Assembly (NCBI GenBank): GCA_963695975.1 | Contig: CAVOIB010000010.1 | Span: forward strand, 62,001 to 126,000 | Length of the DNA: 64,000 nt | From: JBBQVZ01 sp963695975 | GTDB lineage: Bacteria; Actinomycetota; UBA4738; HRBIN12 | Reading direction: 5' to 3' | Shown here: one piece after another, positions 22,831 to 32,035 of the stretch | Numbering within the stretch: the first letter of the stretch is position 1 | Layout: every line of letters begins with the position of its first letter | Made by a program: the position numbers and the translations under genes | Notes under the pieces: model-generated | Told to the model about the DNA's origin: nothing | Databases searched by the model: none | The model's input: the letters and a program-made list of their open reading frames with translations, nothing else

Positions 22831-25284
22831 TCAGGCCTCGACGTTCGCCTCCACGCGCACGACCGTCCCTTCGGCGGCGGGGGCCACGAGCGTGCCGTCC
22901 ATCGGGGCTCCATCGACGATGAGCGACGTCGCCCGCCCGGTTCTGCCGACCGGCTTGCGCACCACGATCCGGAAGGTCGCCCCTCGGAAGCGACGCTCGG
23001 CCCGGTAGCCGTCCCACGCGGAGGGCAGACGGGGGTCGATCCGGAGACCGTTGTGTTCGGGCCGGATCCCCAGGATCCATTGCCCGATCGCGACGAGGTT
23101 CCATGCGGCCGCTCCCGTGAGCCACGAGTTCTTCGCCTCCCCGTGCGTCGGCGCCGCCTTCCCGGCGATCATCTGCGCGTACACGTAGGGCTCGCACCGG
23201 TGGATCTCACTCAGATCCTCACGGACCGACGGGTTGATCCGCCGATACGTCGCGAAGGCGCGGTCCTCACGACCTGCGATCGCATCCGCGATCGCGATCC
23301 AGGGATTGGTGTGGCAGAAGACGCTCCCGTTCTCCTTGTAGCCCGGCGGGTACGAGCTGATCTCGCCAAGCTCGACGTGGTAGCGCGAGTAAGGCGGATC
23401 CAGGAGCACCAATCCGTGCTCGGTCCTCAGGTGCTCATCGACTCCATCCAGGGCGATCTGCGCCCGACCGTCCTCCAAGCCGATCCCCCCCAGCACGCAC
23501 ATCCCCTGGGGCTCGATGTAGATGCACCCTTCCTCGTTCACCGCCGAGCCGACCGGCGCTCCGTCGGCATCGTAGGCGCGAAGGAACCACGCGCCGTCCC
23601 ATCCGTACGACCGCACCGCCTGATCCATACGTTCTCGGTCGGCGCGGTGAGCGGCGGCCTCCTCCGCGTGGCCCGACAGCTCGGCGATCTGAGCTAGCTC
23701 CTCGGCGGCCAGACAGAACAATCCCGCGATGAACACCGACTCCGCGACCTCGCCCCCCTCGCGTTGCGGCGCCGTCTGGAAGGACTCCCCCGGCTCCTCG
23801 CTGAACGCGTTCAGGTTCAGGCAGTCGTTCCAGTCGGCGCGTCCGATCAGCGGGAGACCGTGCGGACCCGTCCGCTCGAGCGTGTACCGGAGGGCACGTC
23901 CCAGATGCTCGGCGAGTGATGTCTCCGACCCAAGGCTATCGTCGTACGGGATACGCACGTCGAGGATCGCACGGTCCCCGGTCTCTTTGAGGTAGGAGGC
24001 GACCGCGAGGATCAGCCAGAGCGGGTCGTCGTTGAACCCCGAGCCGATCTGGTCGTTCCCACGCTTCGTGAGCGGTTGGTATTGGTGGTACACACCCCCG
24101 GTCGGCAGCTGGGTGGCGGCAAGATCGACGATCCGCTCGCGGGCCCGGTCGGGCACGAGGTGAACGAGCCCAAGGATGTCCTGGCTTGAATCGCGGAAGC
24201 CCATGCCGCGACCGACGCCGGACTCGAACGACGATGCCGACCGAGACAGGTTGAACGTCGTCATGCACTGGTACGGGTTCCACGTGTTCACGATCCGATC
24301 GACGTGCTCGTCCGGCGTCTCCACCCGTTGGATCGCGAGCAGCGCGTCCCAGTGCTCTCGCAGCTCCGCGACCGCTCGATCGACCCGGTCGGCCACCAGC
24401 GAGCGCTCGATCGTTGGCAGGATGTCGCGCTTGTCCACGGCGCTCGAACCCGGTGGGAAGAACTTGCGATCGCGGGGATTCTCGGTGTACCCGAGGACGA
24501 ACGAGACCTCGCTGGTTCCCCCGGGCGCGAGCTCCAACGACATGTGATGCGAGCCGATCGGTGCCCACCCGTGAGCGATCGAATCGCGCGATCGACCCTC
24601 CTGCACCGCCAGCGGTCGGTCCCAGCCACGATACGGACCCAGGAAGGCCTCCCGCTGCGTGTCGAAGCCTGCGATCGGCTGCGAGCACGCGAAGTACGCG
24701 AAGTGGTTCCGACGTTCCCGGTACTCGGTGACGTGGTAGATGACGCCATCCGCCACCTCGACCTCTCCCGTGGAGAGGTTCCGCTGGAAGTTGGTCGCGT
24801 CGTCCCACGCATCCCACAGACAGAACTCGATCGCGCTGAAGACGGAGAGCTCCACATCCACGGCTCGATGGTTCGTCACACGGGTTCGCCAGAGCTCCAG
24901 CGTCTCGCCGAGGGGAACCACGTAGGTCGTCTCGACCTCGATCCCTCGGAACCGGGACCCGATCACCGTGTAGCCGAGGCCGTGGCGGCACCGGTAGTCC
25001 TCGAGTGGACTCCGAGTGGGCTGCCACGACGGCGACCACCAGACTCCGTCCGCACGATCGCGCATGTATAAGTACCGGCCCCCGGTGTCCGTCGGAACAC
25101 CTTGGTAGCGGTAGCGGGTCAAACGGCGCAGGCGCGCGTCCCGGTAGAACGAGTATCCACCGGCTGTGTTCGAGATCAGTGCGACGTATTCGTCGCCACC
25201 CAGATAGTTGATCCACGGGAGCGGCGTATCCGGCCGCTCGATCACGTACTCCCGTGCTACGTCGTCGAAGCGCCCGAACCGCAT
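22831..25284 (-). CDS. GH94 cellobiose phosphorylase-like enzyme
   Basis: An 817-residue cytoplasmic glycoside phosphorylase. The N-terminal beta-sandwich (about 1-280) has GGYSFYRDARLRRLTRYRY and the catalytic (alpha/alpha)6 barrel holds the general acid Asp487 in GRADWNDCLNL, then GCIYIEPQGMCVLGGIGL and KENGSVFCHTNPW. Length and motifs match cellobiose phosphorylase, which splits a beta-glucoside with phosphate to glucose 1-phosphate and glucose. A chitobiose or laminaribiose preference cannot be excluded. It ends the minus-strand sugar locus with two permeases, a binding protein and LacI, so it probably works on what that transporter imports. Confidence 0.88.
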   Translation of the reverse strand: MRFGRFDDVAREYVIERPDTPLPWINYLGGDEYVALISNTAGGYSFYRDARLRRLTRYRYQGVPTDTGGRYLYMRDRADGVWWSPSWQPTRSPLEDYRCRHGLGYTVIGSRFRGIEVETTYVVPLGETLELWRTRVTNHRAVDVELSVFSAIEFCLWDAWDDATNFQRNLSTGEVEVADGVIYHVTEYRERRNHFAYFACSQPIAGFDTQREAFLGPYRGWDRPLAVQEGRSRDSIAHGWAPIGSHHMSLELAPGGTSEVSFVLGYTENPRDRKFFPPGSSAVDKRDILPTIERSLVADRVDRAVAELREHWDALLAIQRVETPDEHVDRIVNTWNPYQCMTTFNLSRSASSFESGVGRGMGFRDSSQDILGLVHLVPDRARERIVDLAATQLPTGGVYHQYQPLTKRGNDQIGSGFNDDPLWLILAVASYLKETGDRAILDVRIPYDDSLGSETSLAEHLGRALRYTLERTGPHGLPLIGRADWNDCLNLNAFSEEPGESFQTAPQREGGEVAESVFIAGLFCLAAEELAQIAELSGHAEEAAAHRADRERMDQAVRSYGWDGAWFLRAYDADGAPVGSAVNEEGCIYIEPQGMCVLGGIGLEDGRAQIALDGVDEHLRTEHGLVLLDPPYSRYHVELGEISSYPPGYKENGSVFCHTNPWIAIADAIAGREDRAFATYRRINPSVREDLSEIHRCEPYVYAQMIAGKAAPTHGEAKNSWLTGAAAWNLVAIGQWILGIRPEHNGLRIDPRLPSAWDGYRAERRFRGATFRIVVRKPVGRTGRATSLIVDGAPMDGTLVAPAAEGTVVRVEANVEA

Positions 25285-25297
25285 GCGCCCCAGCGAC

Positions 25298-25865
25298 CTA
25301 CCCGTGATCCGAGGATCGCTCGGATCGCCGTTCGGACAGGTGGTCGGCGATACCGAGGCTCGTAAGAGGCAAGGCCGGCCCGATGAGCAGGGCGACCTCG
25401 CTCACGGTTCGCAGCAGGAAGAAGCAGTACACGGACACCGCCGCGACCGCGATCATCCTCGCCTTCAGCGAATGCTGGAGGTCGACGCGCAAGGCGAACG
25501 CACCTCCCGCTCCCAGCCCCGCGATCAACCCAGTGACCGCGTCCTGCGCGATAGCGGACACCGGGATCCCGACGAGCAACGACACGATCATCCCCTTCGC
25601 GGCGGCGGCGGGGGCTCGCGGGTGCTCCGAGAGGAACGCGATGACCACGAAGACGAACGGGATCAGGGCGAGGCCGAACGCGATGTACGGCGCGGCCGAC
25701 GGGGCGTCGGCCGACCTCGGACCCCGCCGCGACCATGCCGGCCACGATCGACCAGTACGCCGGGGCGAACACCAGCGTGGCGAGGAGGATGGCTCGCCAC
25801 TTCTTCCGAGCGGACAACGGCGCCGCTCCCGCCAACGGGGACGTTCGTCGCCGGGCGGTGGCCAC
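25298..25865 (-). pseudogene. Multi-span membrane protein with a frameshift
   Basis: From GTG 25865 one frame reads a basic start and a first membrane segment (KKWRAILLATLVFAPAYWS), ending sensibly near MVAAGSE. A second frame continues ADAPSAAPYIAFGLALIPFV, then further hydrophobic segments (GMIVSLLVGIPVSAIAQDAV, MIAVAAVSVYCFFLLRTVSE) to the stop at 25298. The shift needs one base between about 25690 and 25735, near CCCC runs. The first frame becomes Arg-rich after the shift, so it is not real there. The whole resembles a conserved actinobacterial membrane protein of unknown role. It starts 1 base after the permease stop. Confidence 0.6.
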
Positions 25866-25866
25866 G

Positions 25867-26793
25867 TTAGCCCTTCACCGATCCGGCGGTGAGCCCGCGG
25901 ACGAAGTACTTCTGGAGCGAGAAGAACACGATCAGCGGGAGCGCCATCGAGATGAACGCGGCCGCGGTCAACAGCTGCCAGTTCTCCCCTCGCGCGCCCA
26001 CGAGCTCGCGGAGCGCGACGGTGAGGACCCGGTTCTGTCCGGCGCCGCCAAGGAACACGTAGGCGACCAGCAGGTCATTCCACACCCACAGGAACTGGAA
26101 GATCGCGAACGCCGCGAGGGCCGGCACGGACAGCGGCACGATCAGTCGCCAGAAGATCGTGAAGTGATCGGCCCCGTCGATCTTCGCGGATTCGATGATG
26201 GACGATGAGAGCGAGCCGATGTAGTTGCGGAGCAAGTACACAGCTAGCGGCAGTCCGAAGCCGGCATGAGCCAGCCAGATGCCCAAGAACGTCCCCTCGA
26301 GGTGCACGTCGGGGATGATCTGCATCCCGAACAACGTGAGCCCCTGCGTGTACAGCCGCAGGATGGGGATCAAAGCCATCTGCAGTGGAACCACGAGGAG
26401 ACCGACCACGATCACGAACATCACGTACCGACCCTTGAAATCCATCCAGGCGAACGCGTACGCGGCGAACGCGGCGATCGTGATCGGGATCACGGTCGAC
26501 GGGATCGTCACCGCGAGGCTGTTGAGGAACGCGTTCCCGAAGCCCCCTGCGCCAAGAGCTGTCCGGTAGTTCTCGAGCGTCCACGACGCTGCGGCGAACG
26601 GGTGCGCGAACACCGTCCACCAGCCGGTCGTGTCGACCAGGCCCTCGGGGCGGAACGACGTGATCAACACGCCGAGCGTCGGTATCGACCACAGGATCAC
26701 GATCACGATGATCGTGATCTTCACGAACCAACCTCCGCCGCGGTTCGCGTGCTCCCCGGCCGGCTCCGGCGTCGGCGGAACGATCACGCTCAC
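25867..26793 (-). CDS. Sugar ABC transporter permease, MalG type
   Basis: A 308-residue inner-membrane permease with six predicted spans and the EAA loop SAKIDGADHFTIFWRLIVPLS that contacts the ATPase. It pairs with the MalF-type permease, whose stop it overlaps by 4 bases. Together with the binding lipoprotein and the MsmK-type ATPase further upstream it forms a CUT1 oligosaccharide importer. Neighbouring GH94 and GH13 enzymes suggest a glucoside substrate. Confidence 0.93.
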   Translation of the reverse strand: MSVIVPPTPEPAGEHANRGGGWFVKITIIVIVILWSIPTLGVLITSFRPEGLVDTTGWWTVFAHPFAAASWTLENYRTALGAGGFGNAFLNSLAVTIPSTVIPITIAAFAAYAFAWMDFKGRYVMFVIVVGLLVVPLQMALIPILRLYTQGLTLFGMQIIPDVHLEGTFLGIWLAHAGFGLPLAVYLLRNYIGSLSSSIIESAKIDGADHFTIFWRLIVPLSVPALAAFAIFQFLWVWNDLLVAYVFLGGAGQNRVLTVALRELVGARGENWQLLTAAAFISMALPLIVFFSLQKYFVRGLTAGSVKG

Positions 26794-27938
26794 CGGATCT
26801 CCTCCTCCTCGCGGAAGCGCTTCACGTTCCAGATCATCATGGGCACGATGGCGATGAACAGGACGACGGCGATCGCCGCACCCTTCCCGGCGTCGCGGTT
26901 CAGGAAGAACCAGCGGATCATCCGTTCGGCGATCACCACCGTGCCGTTGACCTCGGCGCTCGCCGGTTGAACGAACACGATGTCGAACACCTTCATCGCG
27001 TTGACGACCATGTAGGTCGTCACGACCACGACCGTCGGGAGGATGGTCGGGATCATGATCCGTCTGAAGACCTGGAACTCAGAGGCCCCGTCGATGCGCG
27101 CCGCCTCGATGATCTCGTCGGGGATCGCTTTGATCGCGGCCGAGAGGACGACCATCGCGAAGCCGGTCTGCATCCAGACCATGATCACCATCAGGAGCAG
27201 GTTGTTCCACGGCTGCAGCTCGAGCCATTTCACGGGGTTCTGTCCGAGCCCCAGCATGACCCCGTTCAGCAAGCCGACGTTGCTCCCGAAGCCGGCCGGC
27301 CGATAGCTGTAGATCAGGGCCCACGTGATCGTCGCGCCGGCGAACGAGATCGCCATGGGGAGGAAGATCAGCGACTTCGCGGCCGCCTCGCCACGGTGCA
27401 GGCGATCCGCTAACGTCGCGAACAACAGCCCGATCGAGACGGCCGTTAGCGGGACAAGGACGATCCACAGGGCCGTGTTCCGGATCGCCTTCAACATGTC
27501 GCTGTCGCTGAAGACGAACCGGAAGTTGGCCAGGCCGACGTAGTTCGCCGACCGAGCATCCTTGAGCGAGGTCAGGATCGTGTTGAAGACCGGGTACACG
27601 AGGAACACCGCGAGGATAACCAGGCATGGGCCGACGAAGACGTAGGGGCGCACGCCCTCCCGCAACCGGGCGGGGAGCCAGTCCACCACCCGGTTCATCC
27701 CCCAGTACAGGAAGAACACGCCGCCCACACCGATCGCGATCGCGACGCCCACGACCACGAGCCGGTTCGAGTCCTTGCTCCGGAGCAGGTCCCAGGCCCA
27801 GCCCAGGAAGACGATCATGCCGATGACGACGGCCGCCGCGACGATCAGACCGATCACCACGGCGATCGGGCCGCGACGAGCCGTCCCTGGAACGACCTCG
27901 GCCCCGATGTCGTCGCCGGGCTCTGCGCTCGGTCTCAC
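26790..27938 (-). CDS. Sugar ABC transporter permease, MalF type
   Basis: A 382-residue permease with eight hydrophobic segments; two extra spans (about 27-70) precede the usual six. EAA loop: EIIEAARIDGASEFQVFRRI. GTG or ATG start region follows the binding-protein gene by about 100 bases on the same strand. The long N-terminus with two added spans is seen in some actinobacterial CUT1 permeases. Confidence 0.92.
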   Translation of the reverse strand: MRPSAEPGDDIGAEVVPGTARRGPIAVVIGLIVAAAVVIGMIVFLGWAWDLLRSKDSNRLVVVGVAIAIGVGGVFFLYWGMNRVVDWLPARLREGVRPYVFVGPCLVILAVFLVYPVFNTILTSLKDARSANYVGLANFRFVFSDSDMLKAIRNTALWIVLVPLTAVSIGLLFATLADRLHRGEAAAKSLIFLPMAISFAGATITWALIYSYRPAGFGSNVGLLNGVMLGLGQNPVKWLELQPWNNLLLMVIMVWMQTGFAMVVLSAAIKAIPDEIIEAARIDGASEFQVFRRIMIPTILPTVVVVTTYMVVNAMKVFDIVFVQPASAEVNGTVVIAERMIRWFFLNRDAGKGAAIAVVLFIAIVPMMIWNVKRFREEEEIR

Positions 27939-28039
27939 GGGAGCATCCTCTGTCGGGCGGTCACGCGACGCAAGCTAGATGGGAGCAGGAGCGGCCCGAG
28001 GGGCCGCCCCTGCCCTCTGACGACAGGTCCGTCCGTCCC

Positions 28040-29368
28040 CTACGAGGCGGGCCAGCTCTTCTCGATGTCGTCCAGGATCCCCTGCAAGGAGTCGGGACCC
28101 TGTTGCATGTACTTCACCATGCCCGTCCAGAAGCTCCCCGAGCCAACGGCGGCCGGCATCATGTCCGACGCGTCGAAGCGGCCCGTACCCTCCGCGAGCG
28201 CCTTGGTGAGCACGACCGAGGCATCGGCCAGGATCGAGTTCGCGTAGCACTCGGGGCCGACGTTCACGTTCGGGGAGATCCGCGACGAGGCGGTGGTCCC
28301 TCCCATCGCGCACTGGACCTTCTCGTCTTTGAACTGCTCGAGGAAGTCCTTGACCTCGGCCCGGTTGGCGTTCGTGCCGACGACCGCGAACTCACCGGCG
28401 AACAGCGTCCCCTGCTGGTCGATCGGCGGGAACGGGAACCAGTCATAGTCCACGCCCGCCTCGGTCCCCTTGGGGAAGAAGGCGTTGATGAAGCTCGCCT
28501 GCCGGTGCAGCCAGCACTTGGGCGGGTTGTCGAACATCGGCAGCGGCGCGTCGCCGAACGCGATCGAGGGGGTGTCGGCCGCGCCTCCGAGGACGTTGCC
28601 CTTGGGGAACATGACGTCCCCGAAGACCTTCGCGGCATCCATCACCGCGGGGTCGTTGAACGGGATCTCGTGGTTGACCCACTGGTCGTAGACGTCCGGA
28701 CCAGCCGTCCGGAGCATGATGTCTTCCATCCAGTCGGTGGCCGGCCAGCCCGTCGCAGAGCCAGACTCGAAGCCGACGCACCACGGCGTCGAGCCGTCCG
28801 CCTTGATCTGGTCCGTCAACGCCATCAGGTCGTCCCAGGTCTCAGGGACCGTGTAGCCGGCCGCGTCGAACGCCGCCTTCGGGTACCAGATCATGCTCTT
28901 GAGGTTGATGTTCGTCGGCAGGCCGTAGTGCTTCCCGTCGACCTCGCCGAGGGACAGGAAGTAGTCCCCGAAGAGCGCCGTCAGCTCATCGATGTTGAAT
29001 CCCATGTCCTCGAGGGACACGATCGTGCCGTCCTGGCCCATGCCACGGACGGTACCCGGCTGCGGCGTCAGCGCGATGTCAAGCGTCCCGCCTTCGGCCC
29101 GAATCGGCAGCTGCGTCTCGAAGTCGGCCGACGCTTCGATCTCCACCGTGTAATCAGCCGTGATGTTGTCGTCCACGATCCCCTGGACCGCCGTGGCCTC
29201 TTCGGGCTCCATCGCGTTCAGGACGTTCACCGTTCCCGTATCCGGTAGGAAGTTGGTCGCACCTCCACTGGCGCTCGCGCTTCCTCCTTCGCCCCCGTTG
29301 TCGTTCGAACACGCTCCCGCGATCACGAGCATGACCGCGAGCACCGCCAGGATCTTCAGTCGCTGCAT
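28040..29368 (-). CDS. Sugar-binding lipoprotein of CUT1 ABC transporter
   Basis: A 442-residue extracytoplasmic binding protein. Lipoprotein signal MQRLKILAVLAVMLVIAGAC with Cys20, then a Gly/Ser linker and a type-1 solute-binding fold (ETWDDLMALTDQIKADGSTP, FNDPAVMDAAKVFGDVMFPK). I use ATG 29368, 8 bases after GGGAGG, not the TTG 6 bases further up. It lies between lacI and the permeases, and delivers the sugar to them. Confidence 0.93.
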   Translation of the reverse strand: MQRLKILAVLAVMLVIAGACSNDNGGEGGSASASGGATNFLPDTGTVNVLNAMEPEEATAVQGIVDDNITADYTVEIEASADFETQLPIRAEGGTLDIALTPQPGTVRGMGQDGTIVSLEDMGFNIDELTALFGDYFLSLGEVDGKHYGLPTNINLKSMIWYPKAAFDAAGYTVPETWDDLMALTDQIKADGSTPWCVGFESGSATGWPATDWMEDIMLRTAGPDVYDQWVNHEIPFNDPAVMDAAKVFGDVMFPKGNVLGGAADTPSIAFGDAPLPMFDNPPKCWLHRQASFINAFFPKGTEAGVDYDWFPFPPIDQQGTLFAGEFAVVGTNANRAEVKDFLEQFKDEKVQCAMGGTTASSRISPNVNVGPECYANSILADASVVLTKALAEGTGRFDASDMMPAAVGSGSFWTGMVKYMQQGPDSLQGILDDIEKSWPAS

Positions 29369-29479
29369 GGCCAACCCCTCCCTCTCTCCCTTGGCGCGTA
29401 TGCGCCTCCCTCACTGTTACTACGGTGTTCGTTCCCGTCTCGGCCTGACGGACGGTGGTGAGCGATCGTTGCAGGCCAA

Positions 29480-30520
29480 TCAGCCCACCCCCTCCGCGGG
29501 TCGCGCACCCGATGACTCACGAACCACCAGCTCGACCGGGACCGTGATCCGAGGAGGTTCGAGCTCCGGATCGTCGATCAGTCGGACGAGAGCTTCGCCC
29601 GCCGAGACCCCGACAGCACCTGCGTCCTGACGGATCGTCGTGAGCGATGGCCGCAGGAGCGATGCCAGCTGGATGTCGTCGAACCCGACCACCGCCACAT
29701 CAGCGGGGCAGCGGAGGCCCCGTTCACGGATCGCCTGGAGTGCGCCCGCTGCCATCAGATCCGAGGCCGCGAAGACGGCCGACGGCGGAACAGGTCGATC
29801 CAGGAGCGCCACCATGGCCCGCAACCCGGACCGCAGGTAGAAGTCTCCTTCGCCCACGTATCCGGGCTCGTACGCCAGCTTGAGCCGCTGAAGCTCACGA
29901 CGGTATCCGAGCAAGCGGTCGACCCCCGGGCGGGTCTCGGTCGGACCTCCGATGAAGGCGATCCGCCGATGTCCCCGCTCATGTAGGTGCCGGACGGCGA
30001 GCGCCGCTCCCTCGACGTTGTCGGAGCTGACGTACCCGGTGCGGCCTCCCTCGAAATCCTGATCGATCGCCATGCACGGGACGTTCGAGCGGGTCAGGGT
30101 CTGAACCTGGGGATCGTTGCGGTCTACCCCCATGATGACGACCCCTTCCGCGCGATGTTGGCGGATCCTGCTGAGGAAGCTCTGGCTCGAGCCTCCGTTC
30201 CGGCCATCCGTCTCCCCCAGCAAGAGGATGTCGAACCCGGCCTGTCCGACGGCGCGTTTGAGCCCTCCGAGCACCTCCTGGAAGAACGGATGCTGCAGGT
30301 CCGGATGACCTTCCCCGGTCTCCAGGACCACGGCCATCGTGTGGGATCTACCGGTGACCAACACACGCGCGGCACGATCCGGGGTCCAATCCATCTCACG
30401 GATCGCCGCCAAGACCCGAGCTCGCGTCTGGTCGCTCACGTCCGGGTAGTCGTTCAGGACGCGAGAAACGGTGGCAACCGACACGCCGGTTCGTTCGGCC
30501 AGTTCGCGGATCGTGGCCAG
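29480..30520 (-). CDS. LacI-family transcriptional regulator
   Basis: A 346-residue repressor: helix-turn-helix (LATIRELAERTGVSVATVSR), hinge, and a periplasmic-binding-like ligand domain (about 65-340; AFIGGPTETRPGVDRLLGYR, PADVAVVGFDDIQLASLLRP). The first in-frame ATG/GTG/TTG is GTG 30484, which would cut off helix 1 of the DNA-binding domain. The complete helix starts at CTG 30520, with GAGGAGG 7 bases upstream and an in-frame TGA just before, so CTG is the probable start codon. Two GGAAACGTTTCC-like operators lie upstream, implying autoregulation and control of the sugar locus. Confidence 0.9.
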   Translation of the reverse strand: MATIRELAERTGVSVATVSRVLNDYPDVSDQTRARVLAAIREMDWTPDRAARVLVTGRSHTMAVVLETGEGHPDLQHPFFQEVLGGLKRAVGQAGFDILLLGETDGRNGGSSQSFLSRIRQHRAEGVVIMGVDRNDPQVQTLTRSNVPCMAIDQDFEGGRTGYVSSDNVEGAALAVRHLHERGHRRIAFIGGPTETRPGVDRLLGYRRELQRLKLAYEPGYVGEGDFYLRSGLRAMVALLDRPVPPSAVFAASDLMAAGALQAIRERGLRCPADVAVVGFDDIQLASLLRPSLTTIRQDAGAVGVSAGEALVRLIDDPELEPPRITVPVELVVRESSGARPAEGVG

Positions 30521-30542
30521 GGCGACCCCTCCTCAGGCAACG

Positions 30543-30558
30543 CCGAAAACGTTTCCGG
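30543..30558. promoter_or_regulatory. LacI-type operator, proximal
   Basis: CCGAAAACGTTTCCGG, a 16-bp palindrome with one mismatched pair, centred on CG as for LacI/GalR proteins. It lies just upstream of the lacI ribosome site and would block its transcription. Confidence 0.75.
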
Positions 30559-30659
30559 AACAACATCGACGCTAACCCCGTTGAGCTGATCCGTCAAGCG
30601 TGTCGAGACCCACGGTGATGCGGCTGTTGTGCGACCTCCACCCGTCGATCGACACCCGT

Positions 30660-30673
30660 CGGAAACGTTTCCA
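30660..30673. promoter_or_regulatory. LacI-type operator, distal
   Basis: Core GGAAACGTTTCC is a perfect 12-bp palindrome. Its centre is 116 bp from the proximal operator, close to 11 helical turns, so both sites face the same side and looping by a dimer of dimers or cooperative binding is possible. Confidence 0.8.
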
Positions 30674-30727
30674 AGCGGATGTGCCGTCACGCGCTGGCCG
30701 ATGCTCTGCGAAGGATTCCTTTGTCCC

Positions 30728-31948
30728 TCAGTCCGGCCCTTCTCCGTAGATCCCCAGCCCCGTGTCGGGATCGAAGAAGTGAAGGCGGGTCACGTCGACC
30801 ACGAGCTCGACCGCTCCGTCCTGTTGCGCCTCGGTCCTCGGGCTCAGGCGTGCAAGGAACGTGGATCTGCCGGCCTCAGCCCGCTGTTGAACGGCCTCCA
30901 ACGCCTCGACGCCCACGTCGTGCGCAAGCTCCTTCGCGTCCTCGGTGATCACCTCCGGAGCGTCGACGGTGAAATGAACCAGGACATCGGCACCCAGCGC
31001 TTCCTTGAGGATGACCGTGGAACGGAGGCGCCGATCCTCAGGCGCCTCCGGCACGAGCGCCGCGTCCTCCATGTCCTCCGGCCGGACACCGATGATGACG
31101 CGCTGGCCCTCGTACCCGTGCAAGGCGGGCCGCATCGCGAAGACCTCTTCAGGAACCGCCAATCGATAGCTGCCGAACTCCACGGCGCCGGACCCGTTGG
31201 TTCGCGACAGGCCGGCCTCCACGATGTTCATCGATGGTGAGCCGATGAACCCACCCACGAACAGGTTCCTTGGGTGGTCGTAGAGGTACTGCGGCGTATC
31301 CACCTGCTGGAGGACGCCCTTGCGTATCACCGCGACGCGGTCTCCCATGGTCATCGCCTCGACCTGATCATGGGTGACGTAGATCGTGGTCACCCGCAGG
31401 TCGTGCTGGATCCGAGCGATCTCGGAACGCATCTGAACCCGGAGCTTCGCGTCCAGGTTGGACAAGGGCTCATCCATCAGGAAGGCCTGCGGCTCTCGGA
31501 CGATCGCCCGCCCCATCGCGACGCGCTGCCGCTGGCCGCCCGAAAGGGCCTTCGGCTTCCGATGAAGCAACTCCCCCAGGGAAAGGATGTCCGCCGCCCG
31601 GCGAACGCGCCGGTCGATCTCCTGCTTCGAGAGTTTCCGCAGCTTGAGCCCGAACGCCATGTTGTCGTACACGGTCATGTGGGGATAGAGCGCGTAGTTC
31701 TGGAACACCATGGCGATGTCTCGTTCCTTCGACGGCATGGCGTTCACGACCCGCTCGCCGATGCGGATGGTGCCTTGCGTGACGCCCTCCAGACCCGCCA
31801 CCATCCGCAGCGCCGTCGTCTTGCCACAACCTGAAGGGCCCACGAGAACGATGAACTCGCCGTCTTCGATGTGGATGCTCAGATCGGACACGGCGGCCGT
31901 TCCATCCGGGTAGATCTTGGAAACATCCTCTAGCACGATCTCGGCCAT
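30728..31948 (-). CDS. MsmK/UgpC-type ATPase of CUT1 sugar transporters
   Basis: A 406-residue ATPase: Walker A GPSGCGKTTALR, Q-loop MVFQNYALYPHMT, signature LSGGQRQRVAMGRA, Walker B AFLMDEPLSNLDA, switch His in VTHDQVEAM, then a C-terminal regulatory MOBE-type domain (about 240-400) typical of sugar importers. The start at ATG 31948 follows GGAGGGG; the upstream in-frame ATG lacks a site. It lies between the GH13 gene and lacI, and probably energises the permeases on the far side of lacI. Confidence 0.93.
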   Translation of the reverse strand: MAEIVLEDVSKIYPDGTAAVSDLSIHIEDGEFIVLVGPSGCGKTTALRMVAGLEGVTQGTIRIGERVVNAMPSKERDIAMVFQNYALYPHMTVYDNMAFGLKLRKLSKQEIDRRVRRAADILSLGELLHRKPKALSGGQRQRVAMGRAIVREPQAFLMDEPLSNLDAKLRVQMRSEIARIQHDLRVTTIYVTHDQVEAMTMGDRVAVIRKGVLQQVDTPQYLYDHPRNLFVGGFIGSPSMNIVEAGLSRTNGSGAVEFGSYRLAVPEEVFAMRPALHGYEGQRVIIGVRPEDMEDAALVPEAPEDRRLRSTVILKEALGADVLVHFTVDAPEVITEDAKELAHDVGVEALEAVQQRAEAGRSTFLARLSPRTEAQQDGAVELVVDVTRLHFFDPDTGLGIYGEGPD

Positions 31949-32035
31949 CGGATCCCCTCCGGTCAGCGCGACACCATTCAATCGCACGGTCCGGGTCCCG
32001 GTCGAATCGCTGGACTCGCCGTCCCGTGCTCCAGG

